Made by a program: the position numbers and the translations under genes. This document shows positions 36,896 through 50,638 of a stretch of 64,000 nucleotides of DNA, in pieces. Positions within the stretch are counted from its first letter, which is position 1. Each line of letters begins with the position of its first letter. The notes below the pieces were generated by a model, which saw only the letters and a list, made by a program, of their open reading frames with translations, ran no database searches and was not told the DNA's origin. The stretch covers positions 248,001-312,000 of the forward strand of contig NCSJ02000002.1 in the NCBI GenBank assembly GCA_002812745.2. The letters are read 5' to 3'. Source of the DNA: Scytalidium lignicola (Eukaryota > Ascomycota > Leotiomycetes).

Positions 36896-38976
36896 ATGGG
36901 GCTTGGAGTGTTGGAGGACCGGGTGATGGATCATGTCCCTGGTATGCAAAAACACCATTCAGCTCTAATTTTTATAAATACAGGACACACATGGATTTAC
37001 AATTGTTCGTTTTAAAGGGACGACCCGGTACTTTGATGATCCTGAGAGACCACAGGTAGCTACCGCGGACACATCCGGCCTGAAATGCGACACCTCTGGT
37101 CCAGTGCCGATTATATTAGTTCCTCAACCTAGTGATGATCCAAATGATCCTCTGGTATGTGCTCGCCTCGGTTGAGAAGAAACGAGATAGAGATAGAGAA
37201 TCTGTTCTAACTGTTAGCATAGAACTGGCCGATATGGAAACGCGATGTTACCCTCTTCATCCTCTCCGTCGTCGCGACATTCGCAACCTCCCTCGGTCCT
37301 ATCCTAGCAGCCAACACGCTCACACTCTCCCTACATTTCGGTTTGCCCTTCACGGAAATCGCGCTACTCACTGGGTACTTCCTGATGGGAGTTGGAGTTG
37401 CTGGTGTCCTCTTCGTGCCCTCGGCGAGAATCCTGGGCAAGCGACATCTGTTTATTTTTGGAACCGTGTTCGTCATGTGCACGAGTATCTGGGGTGGGGT
37501 TTCGAAGAATTATAGGAGCTTGTTGTGGTCTAGGATTTTCCAGGGTGTGGCGACTGCGCCGTTTGAGGCATTGGTTAATGCTGCTGTTGGAGACATGTAT
37601 TTCGTTCATGTGAGTTCCTTATGAGAATCCTCTTGCAAAGGATCTTATATTTGGGGAGGAAATGTGGTTTGTTGCAATCCTTTGCTGATGGATAAATCCT
37701 AGGAACGTGGGAAGCGTATGGCCATGACCAACCTAGCTGTATTTGGTGGCTCATTCTTCACCCCAATTCTAGTTGGCAAAATCACTCATACTATCGGTTG
37801 GCGATGGTCCTTCTTCTTTGTGGCCATATTTTCAGGGGTCTGTATCCCTCTCGTGATATTTTTCGTCCCTGAGACTGCTTTCAGACGCTTGGCATATTTG
37901 AATACGGATATGGCTTCTACTGATGATGTTCGTCTTCAACCTACACCAGAGCTCACAGCCACAGAATTCATGACGCAGCCAGATGGCTCAAATTCTTCAG
38001 GAGCTGAGGGCGCTGGAGATGCTAACGAGAAGAGAACCGTTGACAAAGGAAACCAGCTGATCCTTACCCCTATTGGCGGTATTAGTCCAAAGAAAAGTTT
38101 CGCAGAAACCCTTATGCCTTTTGATGGCCTCAAGACGGACGACAATTTCTTCAAGCTTTTCCTCCGCCCGTTCCCCCTTTTTGCACACCCAGCTGTTCTA
38201 TGGGCTTGCTTAATCCAAGGTACTTTGATCGGCTGGACAGTGTTTATAGGTGTCATCCTAGCTGCAATCTTCCTTGGTCCGCCTCTGTTCTGGGACGAGG
38301 TCAAAACCGGGTATGCATATGCGGGAGCATTCATCGGCGCTATTCTAGGCTTTGTCGTTTCCGGTCTGATGGCCGACTGGAGCGCGAAGTTCATGACTCG
38401 ACGAAATGGGGGAATCTACGAACCCGAATTTCGGATCTTGCTAGTCATCCCGCAGCTTATTTGTGGATGTGCGGGTCTTTACGGATTTGGGGTTACGGCA
38501 AGCAGGGTGATTGACTTTGGCTGGTTTTGGCCGGTGTTCTTCTTTGCGCTGGAGGTTATGGGGATGGTTATCGGGGCGGTGGCAAGTGCGCTTTATATCG
38601 TTGACGCTCATCGTAATGCTTACCCCTATTCCTAATATTTGGAGTTGAGATGACTAATACCGCTTTTTTAGGAGACATTGCCATTGAGATTTTTACATGC
38701 CTTCTACTGTTCAAGAACTTTTTCAGCTTCGCTTTGACCTGGAAGGCCTACGATTGGCTTGTGCAGAGTGGTACATATCACACTTTCATGGCTATCGCGA
38801 GCGTTCAAGTTGTGGTTTGCCTGCTTTCTATACCAATGTGTAAGTCCTCCATCAATTCTCTTGTTGCGTAGGGGGCCTTTGTTTAGCTGATGACGGGGGG
38901 TGTAGATATCTTTGGGAAGCGGAACAGGAGTTTCTTCCATCGTCATAATATCCTGAAAATCACTCGGCTCGATTAG
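36896..38976 (+). CDS. Major facilitator superfamily transporter, 572 aa
   Basis: Six exons: 36896..36941, 37018..37154, 37223..37609, 37703..38612, 38672..38839 and 38906..38976. N-terminus MGLGVLEDRVMDHVPG, then a hydrophilic stretch containing CDTSGPVPIILVPQPSDDPNDPLNWP, the typical entry of fungal DHA1-type drug:H+ antiporter-like carriers, followed by WKRDV. Twelve hydrophobic segments are expected, split by a long cytosolic loop at about residues 270-340. The motif-A-like RILGKRHL and the RIFQGVATAPFEAL stretch are visible. I placed the first acceptor at 37017 because it yields an in-frame HVPG-TTRYFDDPERP join; the earlier CAG at 36983 breaks the frame. Substrate unknown. No adjacent biosynthetic genes. 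Confidence 0.88.
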
Positions 38977-39217
38977 ATTTATTTACGTTATTAATGAGGG
39001 ATGTGTGGTACATAAAATTATTAATTGGATCTCCCCATAGTAAACATAATAGTAATATATACCTTTTTAGTTCTCCAGAAAGATGGAAAGCAATTGTGGA
39101 TATTGTTCGGAGAAGCCGAAAAACGCAATAGAATAATTGGAAAGGCTATGATAGAATAACGACGAATTTTTTTGAGACGCACTTGAAGCCTCCCCAATGA
39201 ACCCATGCGATCTAACT

Positions 39218-40422
39218 CTATGCATTCCAGATAACAACCCTTCCATCAACGCCGCTGGCTAGTAGATGTTAGCATTGATTCTCGCTTAAGAACAGTAATG
39301 TAACCTGACTTACTGGTAAACTTGTGAAGAACGCCTCCCGAGCTCTCATAAGGACGGATAGTGGTAATAGTGTTCTGATGTACGGTTTTCAACTGAGTAT
39401 CATCCTTAGTCTTTCCCTTCAAATCTAGCTGTTTAAACATGTTAAACGCCGATTCCTCCTTTGCAACATTCAGTCCAGGTCGGCCCTTTGATTCCAGAGA
39501 TCCAGTGATTTGCCATCCCCTTGCGTCACCCTTGAATCGGAAGGCTTCGCAATCATGACCCGCGGCAATGATTTCAGCTTCCCCATTCCAGATAAGACTC
39601 ATGAATGGAAGGAGTTGAGTGTTGACACTAACAACTGCCCGTGGTGGTTGATCTGGACCGGTAGGGTAGACAACTGTAATGCTGCTATCATGAGCCGCAA
39701 AGGCTAGGATATCTCCACCTGGGGAGAAAGACACCGCATGGACCCAACCCGCCGAGTTATTCAAAAATTCTCCACAGACCGTGTTGAAAGGCAAGCGCTC
39801 GCCCCAGACTCCTGGCTCCGGCCTCTCATCTACGCCCTTGATGAAGCTCGAGAAGACCCTCGCATGGGCATCGGTTGATCCGGCGGCTAATAGAACGGAG
39901 TTTGGATGCCAAGCAACTGTTGTGATCGTGCTGCGGATAGGCTTCTTTAGGTGCTTTGACACCCACCAGTCGTTCTCTTCTTCGAAGTAGCATATAGCGA
40001 TTGCCCTAGCACCGGAGCCAACGGCAAACTTTGTTTCCGATGGGGACCAGCGTGCAAAAGTTGCAGCACGGTTGATCCGGAGAAGCACGAGTGTCGGTTT
40101 GTAGCCGGTTGGAGACGGTTCCCAGACCAAGGCATTTCGATCTGTTCAATACCGTCAGTTTAAGTAGGGAAATACGGTGGGAATTCGGGAACTACTTACC
40201 CTGAGAGCAAGTCACGATCCTGCCACTGCGTGGTGCAATATCAACGCTCGTAACTAACTTGTCATGGCCTTTCAATTCATCACTGAGCTTAAAGCCGCTG
40301 CCTGATCTGGTGTATAGTTCCACACTGGTATCTTGTGCCACGGCCAGCGTTTTTCTGTCTGCCGAAAATGAATGGTCGGCGATTGGATGATTGAAGAGGT
40401 GGTGAACTTCGGGCGCTGCCAT
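39218..40422 (-). CDS. arc40: Arp2/3 complex subunit 1 (ARPC1, WD40), 363 aa
   Basis: Minus-strand exons are 40422..40200, 40141..39314 and 39258..39218. Beta-propeller subunit of the actin-nucleating Arp2/3 complex, needed for endocytic actin patches and polarity. Seen: start MAAPEVHHLFNHPIADHSF, WD-repeat signatures ([73 protein letters not shown]), GWVHAVSFSPGGDILAFAAHDSSI, the ARPC1 insert near ESAFNMFKQLDLKGK, HQNTITTIRPY, and the final half repeat SGVDGRVVIW, encoded in a tiny last exon. Length equals the family norm. Divergent from the U2B'' gene by 347 bp. Confidence 0.96.
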
Positions 40423-40769
40423 TGTTGCTGCTGTTGTGATAGGAGGAGCTCTCTACTATCACTTGTCGTGTGCGTGAGTTTGGGGGATTAAGGAACGGTG
40501 ACGACGCAACCAGTTGTGTCCTGTGCTGATATGTAGTGGGCACTGGTGGGGTACAGGCATTGGTGCCTTAGGCATGAATATTTCCTACATCACCCTAAGA
40601 CACTTTTGGTGGCCCGCTCACAATTTGTGAAGTTGAGAGAACGAGACGTAGCTCAGCTAACAGCCAACCAAAAAATTAATTGAAGGGGGGTTTTAGACGG
40701 TGAACCGTACAGCTGGAGCAGTTTTCGTGCTTTATTAGCCCTACGTTACGTCTGTTCTTTTGACTCGCA
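40423..40769. promoter_or_regulatory. Compact divergent promoter ARPC1 / U2B''
   Basis: 347 bp between start codons of two housekeeping genes on opposite strands; both promoters must lie here. No obvious TATA box on either side. Confidence 0.55.
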
Positions 40770-41530
40770 ATGGCTACAACTACCATGGTAACCAGAGGAG
40801 CTCCTCCATCCTCGAAAACAAACAACAAAGCACCCACATATCCACCGAACCAGACGTGAGTCAAAATACAAAAGGAATAGTTTAAAATGCTTTAAACTAA
40901 TAAAGCCTTTAGTCTATATGTCACCAATTTACCATCCTCGAAGATTCAAAAATCCGATTTACGCATTTCATTATACACTCTTTTCTCAACATATGGCCCT
41001 GTCTTGGATGTCGTGGCTCTACGAACAATGAAGATGAGGGGCCAAGCGCATGTTGTATTTAGAGATATTCAGACTGCGACTCAAGCCATGCGGTCTTTAC
41101 AAGGATTTGATTTTTTTGGAAAGGAAATGGTGAGTGGTCCTTTCTTTACTTTTGTGGAGGATCTTTTGCGTGTTCTGGCTGTGGGTTACTGACGAACGGG
41201 TTTTCGTTTTAGAAAATACAATATGCGAAGTCAAAGTCAGATACGATAGCAAAGTTAGATGGGACTTTTAGAATGCCTTCTGCCCCGACTGGCGCTGTTA
41301 TTGCTACGGAACTACAACAGAGTATATTTAATGCTCCTCCCTCGGCGGCGGTGACGGCTGCTCCTAGTGGGACACTTAAGCCTCCGGCTCCTGAGCCAGA
41401 TCATGTTATGGAGGATGCAAAGAGCCCAGCAAGTGTGGTAGGGCAGAAGAGGAGAAGAGATGAGGAGGAGGAAGAGGAAGACAGCGAAGAAGATGTTGCT
41501 ATGGAGGAAGATAGTGATGACGAAGAATAA
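40770..41530 (+). CDS. U2 snRNP B''-type protein, single RRM, 206 aa
   Basis: Exons are 40770..40855, 40913..41129 and 41213..41530. One RNA-recognition motif at about residues 29-105 with RNP2 LYVTNL and RNP1 RGQAHVVF, plus the U1A/U2B'' signature LYTLFSTYGPVLDVVALRTMKMRGQA and QYAKSKSD. In the family this domain binds stem-loop IV of U2 snRNA with U2A'. The animal second RRM is absent, replaced by an Ala/Pro linker and an acidic Glu/Asp-rich tail; this resembles the yeast Msl1 plan with a longer tail. A KRRR motif before the acidic tail could serve nuclear import. Start Met chosen as the first ATG; a second Met follows five codons later. Confidence 0.93.
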
Positions 41531-41749
41531 TGACATTGATCATGCATATCTTGGCGTTTAGGTGTTGGAGTGTTGTACGTCTGGCAAGGTCTAGCACCCA
41601 GGACTGGATTGAAAGGCACGGGTATTGGAGCTATAAAAAGATCAGATGAAGAGATCTGATATCTAAATAAACTTCTTCGCACGCAATATTCTGGGTATCT
41701 ATTTCTTATTCTAAATTTGATGCTCTAAAATTCTGCGCCTCACGGGTTT

Positions 41750-42627
41750 TTAGACACCTTGCTCAACTTGGGCCATTTCAAGAGGAACCCATAATCCGAT
41801 ACAAGCCCCAACAATGCCAAGCCAAACCATGAGATATTCTGACAGTGAACAATCAAATGACTCCATAGCTTCCTTTGTTTGACAGGGATGGATGAAGAAT
41901 GCTGGAAGGTCTGTAACCGGGTGGGGCTGCAACAAAATGTATCAGCAGAGAAGAGAAGGATACGTGTAGCCAAAGTCGTAAATGAATGTTCATAGGTACT
42001 TACTGCTGCAGATATACCTCCGTTGAAACCGGCCATACGCAGGGTGCCTTTATACTCTGGTGGTACAAGGTAACGATATACCGAGTCTAAGTCGAAAGCT
42101 GGTTCATCCATCGGAAGATCATGTAGTGTGAACCACAGTGTAGGCACTTGGTACGTGGGATGAAGATGGATCTCATAGACGACATATGGTTGGTGAGAAT
42201 ACAGACTGTATTGTGGTAAGGCGCCATCTCCGCCTTCACCTAATTGTGAGCGGAGTGCTTCCTATGTCTTAGTTAACACAAGTATAATGAATGTAATTCA
42301 CAGGATTTCATTAGTGCTACTCACAGGATCAACTTCTTCGCTCATGGTCATATCCATATCCACTCCAGATATAAGCTTTTCTGAGGGAGACAGTTTCGCC
42401 AGTGCCAGCGACAAATCTTCATCTTCAGAGAGCTTAAGGAGACGAAGTATTTCAATGTAACATTCTCCCACTGTTGCTGTTCGCCGAGAGTTTATCTTCA
42501 AGATATTCCTTGTCGGGCCCAGCTTCGCACTGACATATCTCTGTTCAAAGTATGCGCAGGCAAGCTCAAACTCCTCGACATTGAGGAAGGGCCATTGCCG
42601 ATACTCGTCTCTGTGAGATATCGTCAT
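41750..42627 (-). CDS. atg10: Atg10-like E2 conjugating enzyme of autophagy, 245 aa
   Basis: Minus-strand exons are 42627..42325, 42261..42004 and 41926..41750. In the family Atg10 receives Atg12 from Atg7 and attaches it to Atg5. Seen: FLNVEEFELACAYFEQRY start, VYEIHLHPTYQVPTLWF central strand, and the active-site region FFIHPCQTKEAM (Cys at about residue 202), followed by YLMVWLGIVGACIGL. Atg3 shares the HPC motif but is longer and has an HxH/FLR region not present here, so Atg10 is favoured. All introns are phase 0 and 63-77 bp. Divergent from the mannosidase gene by 535 bp. Confidence 0.87.
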
Positions 42628-43162
42628 AACTTCGAGCCTGATTTAACATCTAACATCTACTGAGTATGAAATAATTAGTCTAGGAAGAACTGGAGTAAAG
42701 ACTGGAGTGAGAATGAAGCGCAAAGAGATAGCTATGAAAGATTTACAACAATATGTAGTCAGGCACGTGGTGGATCCATGCCCAATTCAAGTTCTCTCTC
42801 AATATGCTAATAAGAGCAAGAGCTCAGTGTTTATTTTAATAAAATATTTAAGCTACACTCACTTTGCCTTAGGTCTTCTATATCTACTTAAAATGTAGTC
42901 TTTCCTACATTAATAGGAAGTTTTCTCATTTGTTATCTGGAACCTGTAGCTTGTAGTCCAACCCCACTACCTAAATCAGAAAATAGTTAGGGGACAGGGC
43001 TGAATGCGGAGTCCCTGGCGACCCAATTAGGCAAAGACGAATGACATGGGTTAACTGGTCCCAAGAAAGGCAACGTGTAAACACGAAATTTAATATCGAC
43101 GCTCCATTTCTTTATGAGTTAATTGTCCCGGGTGTTTGAACTGGCATAATGTTCGCTATTCG
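42628..43162. promoter_or_regulatory. Divergent promoter Atg10 / GH47 mannosidase
   Basis: 535 bp. Ends in a five-codon upstream ORF (43149-43166) overlapping the mannosidase start codon. No other motif called. Confidence 0.5.

Positions 43163-43166
<4 letters not shown>
43149..43166 (+). promoter_or_regulatory. uORF (MFAIR-stop) overlapping the main start codon
   Basis: ATG at 43149 starts five codons whose TGA stop (43164-43166) overlaps the mannosidase ATG (43163-43165) in an ATGA arrangement. Such overlaps can permit or restrict re-initiation. It is real only if the transcript starts upstream of 43149, which the sequence alone cannot show. Confidence 0.5.
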
Positions 43167-45522
<2,356 letters not shown>

Positions 45523-47374
45523 AAAGGCAGATAGGCCGAGAGCCTCGACTTGTGTATATGTATAATGATTGAATTAGATGGGGTTAAGTATTATTACATT
45601 GTTGGAAAAGTCATTTGAAATATTGGTTTGCTTTTCATCAGGATTTTAGTCTAGGAGAAGTTGAAACTCCGATTTTCTTCCGCCACAATGAATTATTAAT
45701 TTGGAAGAATCGGTTCTGTTTTCTCAATAGTACATATTTCAGTGCATATGATGTCAGCAGTTACAGTCCTGATCCATGTATTAAGTGCCAATTTAAGATA
45801 AGGCCATTTTTTTATACAGTAACGTTAAGACCGTAGTTCAGATCAAGGGCCCCATGCTACATAGAATAATCTTTATCAGTCCCCTGGTTGCTATTTAACT
45901 ACCTTCTTATGCCCTTATAACCACCGTCCGTCTTGCACTTCTTCAGTCTTAGCCTCATAAATCTTGCTCTGGGTGATCGAGACTCTAAGTTTGAAATCCT
46001 CGCCCTGTAAAGACGTTTGAGTCTTGAAGGCCAGCTCTTCAGTCCTTTACTGAGCACCAGGATTCTCTAAGGGCACGGACAATCCTTTAACGTATGACCG
46101 CGTGGAATTATTCCAGCCTTGGAGACCCTTAGAAATGCTCCAACAGGTCGCACTAATTAGTCTGCAAATCAAAAAGTAGATTTGTTTTGCACAAGTTATT
46201 TGGCCAAGATGATAAATATCAATGTACCCCAGCGAAGAAATCCGGTATATTTACGTTTTTACTTCAACAAAATAAACAAAATAAAAAATGTTCTCTTGTC
46301 TCTTAGTTCTACTGTAATAAAGATAGATATACCGTGCCACCCTGGCAGCCTGGCTCTGGAGAATGGTACTCTGAAGAGGGGCGATGGATCCACCAGCGCA
46401 GCATGCCGTGAGACACAGTATAGTAGGTGATAGGTTACACGAACAGCGTGATGGATGATTTTTCATAGTCACAAAGCAACTTAAAATGATACGCAAGACA
46501 GTGTCGGCAGAATAATCTTGCTTTTTTTTGGCGAGGCCTTTTCAGCTCAGAGGAACAGCATCCTCGTCGGCCTTATCAGATGTTTCCACCAGTCATGTAG
46601 CCGAGGCACTTTAGTGGAACAAAAGGAATACCCATAGGATTTCAAACTCAATGGACTTTTGTGATGATCTAAGATATGAATAGAACTTTCATAATTCGGA
46701 AAATGACAGTTTGGAATGGTAACATTAACAATAGATAAAAGTGGTCCACCTTCGCGAGCGGACAACAACTAGAGAGAGATACTAATTAGCTACTCTTCAG
46801 TACAGTACAGTACAGCCCTTGCCTGCCAAAGCAGCCGCCAACCCCCAAATTCCGCCATCAGCCTCTGCCACACTGCATCGGGCCAATCATCGTGCTCCAT
46901 CCCGCCAATTTCCACAGTTGGACACTGGACCTCTTATCTCGACCCTAGCCTTTCTTGAGCACTCCCAGCCCAGCACGACTTGCCATGGCCTCTTCTCGAA
47001 CACAACCACAACTACTCACTCGACAAAGACACAACTCCCTGGATGTTCTCATCGCACGCCACAACACTTTCTAGATCGAACTCTAGATGCTTTTCGATAT
47101 GTTAAAACGTCCTTAACTTCGGTTTTGTCCGCCGTGCCTCGTCCAATCGTCCTCCACAGTCATACCTTCAACTCCCACCGAAAGTGTGCACTACTTCCTC
47201 TACGTCCTCTTGCGCCTCATCATTCCTCATTACATGGTCAGGTCGTGAGAGAGATTATATATAGAGGAGATACATCGAATCATTCGCCGCATAAAATCTA
47301 TCCTCGAGCTCCATCTATAGCATATCATTCTATCGAAGAGAACCTAATCGGAGGCGGGCGCAAGAGCTTTCACT
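45523..47374. other. Intergenic, permease upstream region
   Basis: 1.85 kb. GTAC repeat CAGTACAGTACAGTACAG at 46798-46815 and a TATATATA element at 47256-47263, 112-119 bp before the permease ATG. The stretch 46819-47371 stays open in one frame but has no in-frame ATG and is Pro/Ser/His-rich, so it reads as a pyrimidine-rich 5' leader. Nothing else recognised. Confidence 0.5.
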
Positions 47375-49286
47375 ATGAACCGAGATATAGAGAAGGGGAG
47401 TATGGATAAGGACTTCACTCCCAGCCCCGACTACAGCAGCGGCTCGGGCAATGAGCCCAACTATGAGGAAGCCACCATCCACCGCCCAGGTATCCCTCGG
47501 CGGGTCCTGGATAGTTTCAAGCGAGATCCGACCAGATCCACGATGCACAAGACGGTTGGCCCTCGCGAGTTAAATCTTCAGGGTGCCGTGGATGCTACGG
47601 CGCATACGCTGCTTGCCAGAAAATTAAAGGGAAGGCATTTACAGATGATTGCCATCGGTGGCTCGATCGGTACTGGTCTTTTTGTCGCCTCCGGCAAAGC
47701 CCTAGCTACTGGTGGGCCAGCGAGTCTATTGATATGCTTTTCACTCATTGGTATCATGATATACTGCACCGTTCATGCATTGGGTGAAATGGCCGTGCTT
47801 TTCCCGATCGCCGGTTCCTTCTCGGCATTCTCGACAAGATTCTTGGATCCTGCATGGGGATTTGCAATGGGTTGGAAGTGAGTTGATATTCGTGCTTGTG
47901 CACAGGTCAGATTCACAAGAAGACAAACCTTACTAATGGCTTTATAGTTACGCTATGCAGTGGTTAGTTGTCCTTCCACTGGAAGTAATAGCAGCTTCTA
48001 TTACTATCAACTTCTGGGACGAGGAGCATAAATACGATCATGCTATTTTTGTCACCGTCTTCTTGTTTGTAATTATTACCATTAATCTCTTTGGGATTAA
48101 GGGTTATGGAGAAGCAGAATTCTTCTTTTCAATAGTGAAAGTTGTTGCCGTCATTGGGTACATGTGAGTATCATTTCCTCGGAAACTGTATTAAGGGTCA
48201 CGTACCTTTTACTAACATCGATTCAGCATTCTTGGAGTTATCCTTAACTGTGGAGGAGGTCCGGATGGAGGCTACATTGGTGGTTCCATGTGGCAAAATC
48301 CCGGAGCTTTTAATAACGGCTTCAAAGGTCTCTGCAGTGTTTTTGTAACAGCAGCTTTTGCCTTCGCTGGAACAGAACTGGTCGGATTGGCGGCTGCTGA
48401 GACGGCTAATCCGCGCAAATCCATTCCCACGGCAGTGAAGCAGGTGTTTTGGCGTATCACACTCTTCTACATTGTCTCCCTTACGGTTGTTGGCCTCCTA
48501 GTGCCTTACAATGATCCACGGCTCCTCAATGGCGGTGATGCCGACGCCGCAACTTCTCCTTTCGTCATCTCCATCCAAAACGCTGGAATCGAAGTCCTCC
48601 CGTCAGTCATGAACGTAGTCATTCTCATCGCTGTCCTCTCTGTTGGCAACTCTGCCGTCTTCGGTTCCTCCCGTACCCTCGCTGCCCTGGCAGATCAGGG
48701 CCAAGCACCGAGAATCCTAGGCTACGTAGACCGCAAGGGTCGTCCCTTGGTCGCGATTGCCGTGTCTTCGTCTTTTGGGTTCATAGCCTATACCGCAGAC
48801 TCACGTTCCGAAGGCGACGTCTTAAACTGGCTCGTCGCTCTTTCGGGTCTGTCCTCGATTTTCACCTGGGGCTCCATTTGCCTTTCACACATCCGATTCC
48901 GCCGTGCGTGGAAACTACAAGGCCACTCGCTCGACGAACTCGCCTTTTGTTCCCAGCCCGGCGTTTATGGATCCTGGATAGGCTTTATCTTTAACATCCT
49001 TATCCTCATCTGCCAGTTCTGGGTTGGCGCATGGCCCACGGGGTATCAAGAACTGGGACCAGCACAACAAGCGAACAGCTTCTTCCTAGATTATCTCGGG
49101 GTGCCGATTGTGATAGTATTCTATGTGGCGTATAAGGTTTGGTACCGCACGCCGTTCATCCGATGCAAGGATATGGATCTCAAGACTGGGATGCGGGAGC
49201 TAAATCTCCGGGAGTTGTTGGCGGAGGAGAGGGCGGAGCGAGCCGCCTGGCCGACGTGGAAGCGTGCGTACAAAGTGGTTTGCTAA
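47375..49286 (+). CDS. General-type amino acid permease (APC/YAT family), 592 aa
   Basis: Exons are 47375..47877, 47948..48163 and 48227..49286. Plasma-membrane proton symporter of amino acids with 12 predicted membrane spans. Seen: hydrophilic N-terminus, then LKGRHLQMIAIGGSIGTGLFVASGKAL (TM1, the substrate-backbone-binding GSxGTG), MAVLFPIAGSFSAFSTRF, GGGPDGGYIGGSMW, FAFAGTELVGLAAAETANPRKSIP (TM6 region), SVGNSAVFGSSRTLAALADQGQAPRILGYVDRKGRP, SGLSSIFTWGSICLSHIRFRRAW, and a short cytosolic C-terminus. These place it in the Gap1-like YAT family; the substrate range is not readable. The N-terminus contains Lys residues that could be ubiquitylated, as in Gap1 (inference). Confidence 0.94.
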
Positions 49287-50638
49287 TGAGGAATTTTTAT
49301 ATGCTTGATGTGCTGGTCTTCTTTCTTGTTTTGGGTCGGTAGCTTTTATGGTCATTGGGTTTCACGTTTTGAGGGTGGTGGGTTGGGGTCTTTTGACATT
49401 GGTAGTTCCGGATTGCGGGGCTGGTGGTTCACGTTGGAATGCGACTACAAAGGAAAGATACCATCTGGTTTATGATCAACATTATGTCTTTGTTACATCC
49501 CTCGGTTTGTTTATTTTTTGTATATTAGGATGCCCTTGGCGGCAATAAGAGTCGTGGGCTTTCTGCAGAAAGCCTGGACTCTTTTAGAGATTTAGGTTTA
49601 ACGTTTAGGTTATGACCTGGACGATCTTATCAATCTGATAATTAGATCAATAATATCTAGATTCTTCGCATTACTACGGGAGTTAGCCGTGATAGCCTGA
49701 GATCTGACTGGTGGTCGATCGGTTTATTAACTTTCGTCTGAAGGGAGCGCAAAGGCCGAATCCAAACAGCTCCTCACTTCCTTAAAGCACAAGCACAGAC
49801 GGACAAACCTTAAATAATTCCCATCGGGAGTCGCCGAGATATCTCCAGCGGGAATCCCGGCACCACTCGTACAGTATCACACAATCCCTTTCCCCACCCA
49901 AGCTACTAACAAGGTGATAATTGCATCTAATGACAGTAATTAATTGACTTTTCCTTCTGCTTCTTCTAACCTTTATTGGCCTTGTTCCTGCCCCTGTTCC
50001 GGCCCCTCTGCTTAGTCAGACCACAAGGAGTGGATGGCCAGCTTCTAGCGCGAGGGGTTTGAGCCAACGAGCTCTCGTCTGTAATTGCAATGACAATGTG
50101 AAAGTCAGGAATCTCCCCGGAGAAAGCTCAATCCCTCAACCTTATGCGCGCCCTTTCGCGGTCACTGCAGCCCTTTCTTGCAGCTGCCTTGTTAAGCCAA
50201 TAATGCCCTGCAATTTCATGCAGCTTGCTTCCGGGTCTGTGAATAATCTAGCAGATAATGACTGGGCCGATAGGAGATACCTCAAAAGATCAAGGGTGGG
50301 TGGGGTCATTCTACATAGATAAACAAGAGACTTCTACGTTCCTTCCTTGTCCTTCCACTCACTCCCTCTCTGACTCCCTTACTTCCTTCCTTCTCCTCCC
50401 CACTGGCTGGCTGGCTTTGCAGACGAGGATTCAATTACTTGCATAGTTGTATTTCCCAACTCTGTTAATTATTTTTCTCTCTCTCGCATTTTCCCATTAG
50501 CCACTGCTATCAAGGGCCTCTAATCTACCAAGTATCCTGCAAGCATCCTTACGGCACGGGACCTTGTTTCTTCTAGTATCGATCAAAGTAGTATCATACT
50601 CTAGTCCAGCCTTCCCAATTAGTTGATTGGTTATCAAG
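49287..50638. other. Intergenic, acid phosphatase upstream region
   Basis: 1.35 kb; permease 3' UTR followed by the presumed promoter and a CT-rich leader (50335-50500). No gene seen. Confidence 0.5.

Noticed and set aside
36942..37017. Earlier acceptor (CAG at 36983) for the first MFS intron
   Set aside because: It puts exon 2 out of phase with exon 1 and leads to a stop. The AG at 37017 restores a family-like junction.
46819..47409. 196-codon open frame upstream of and overlapping the permease start
   Set aside because: No in-frame ATG, Pro/Ser/His-rich simple composition, and it overlaps the strongly supported permease start in another frame. Read as the 5' leader.
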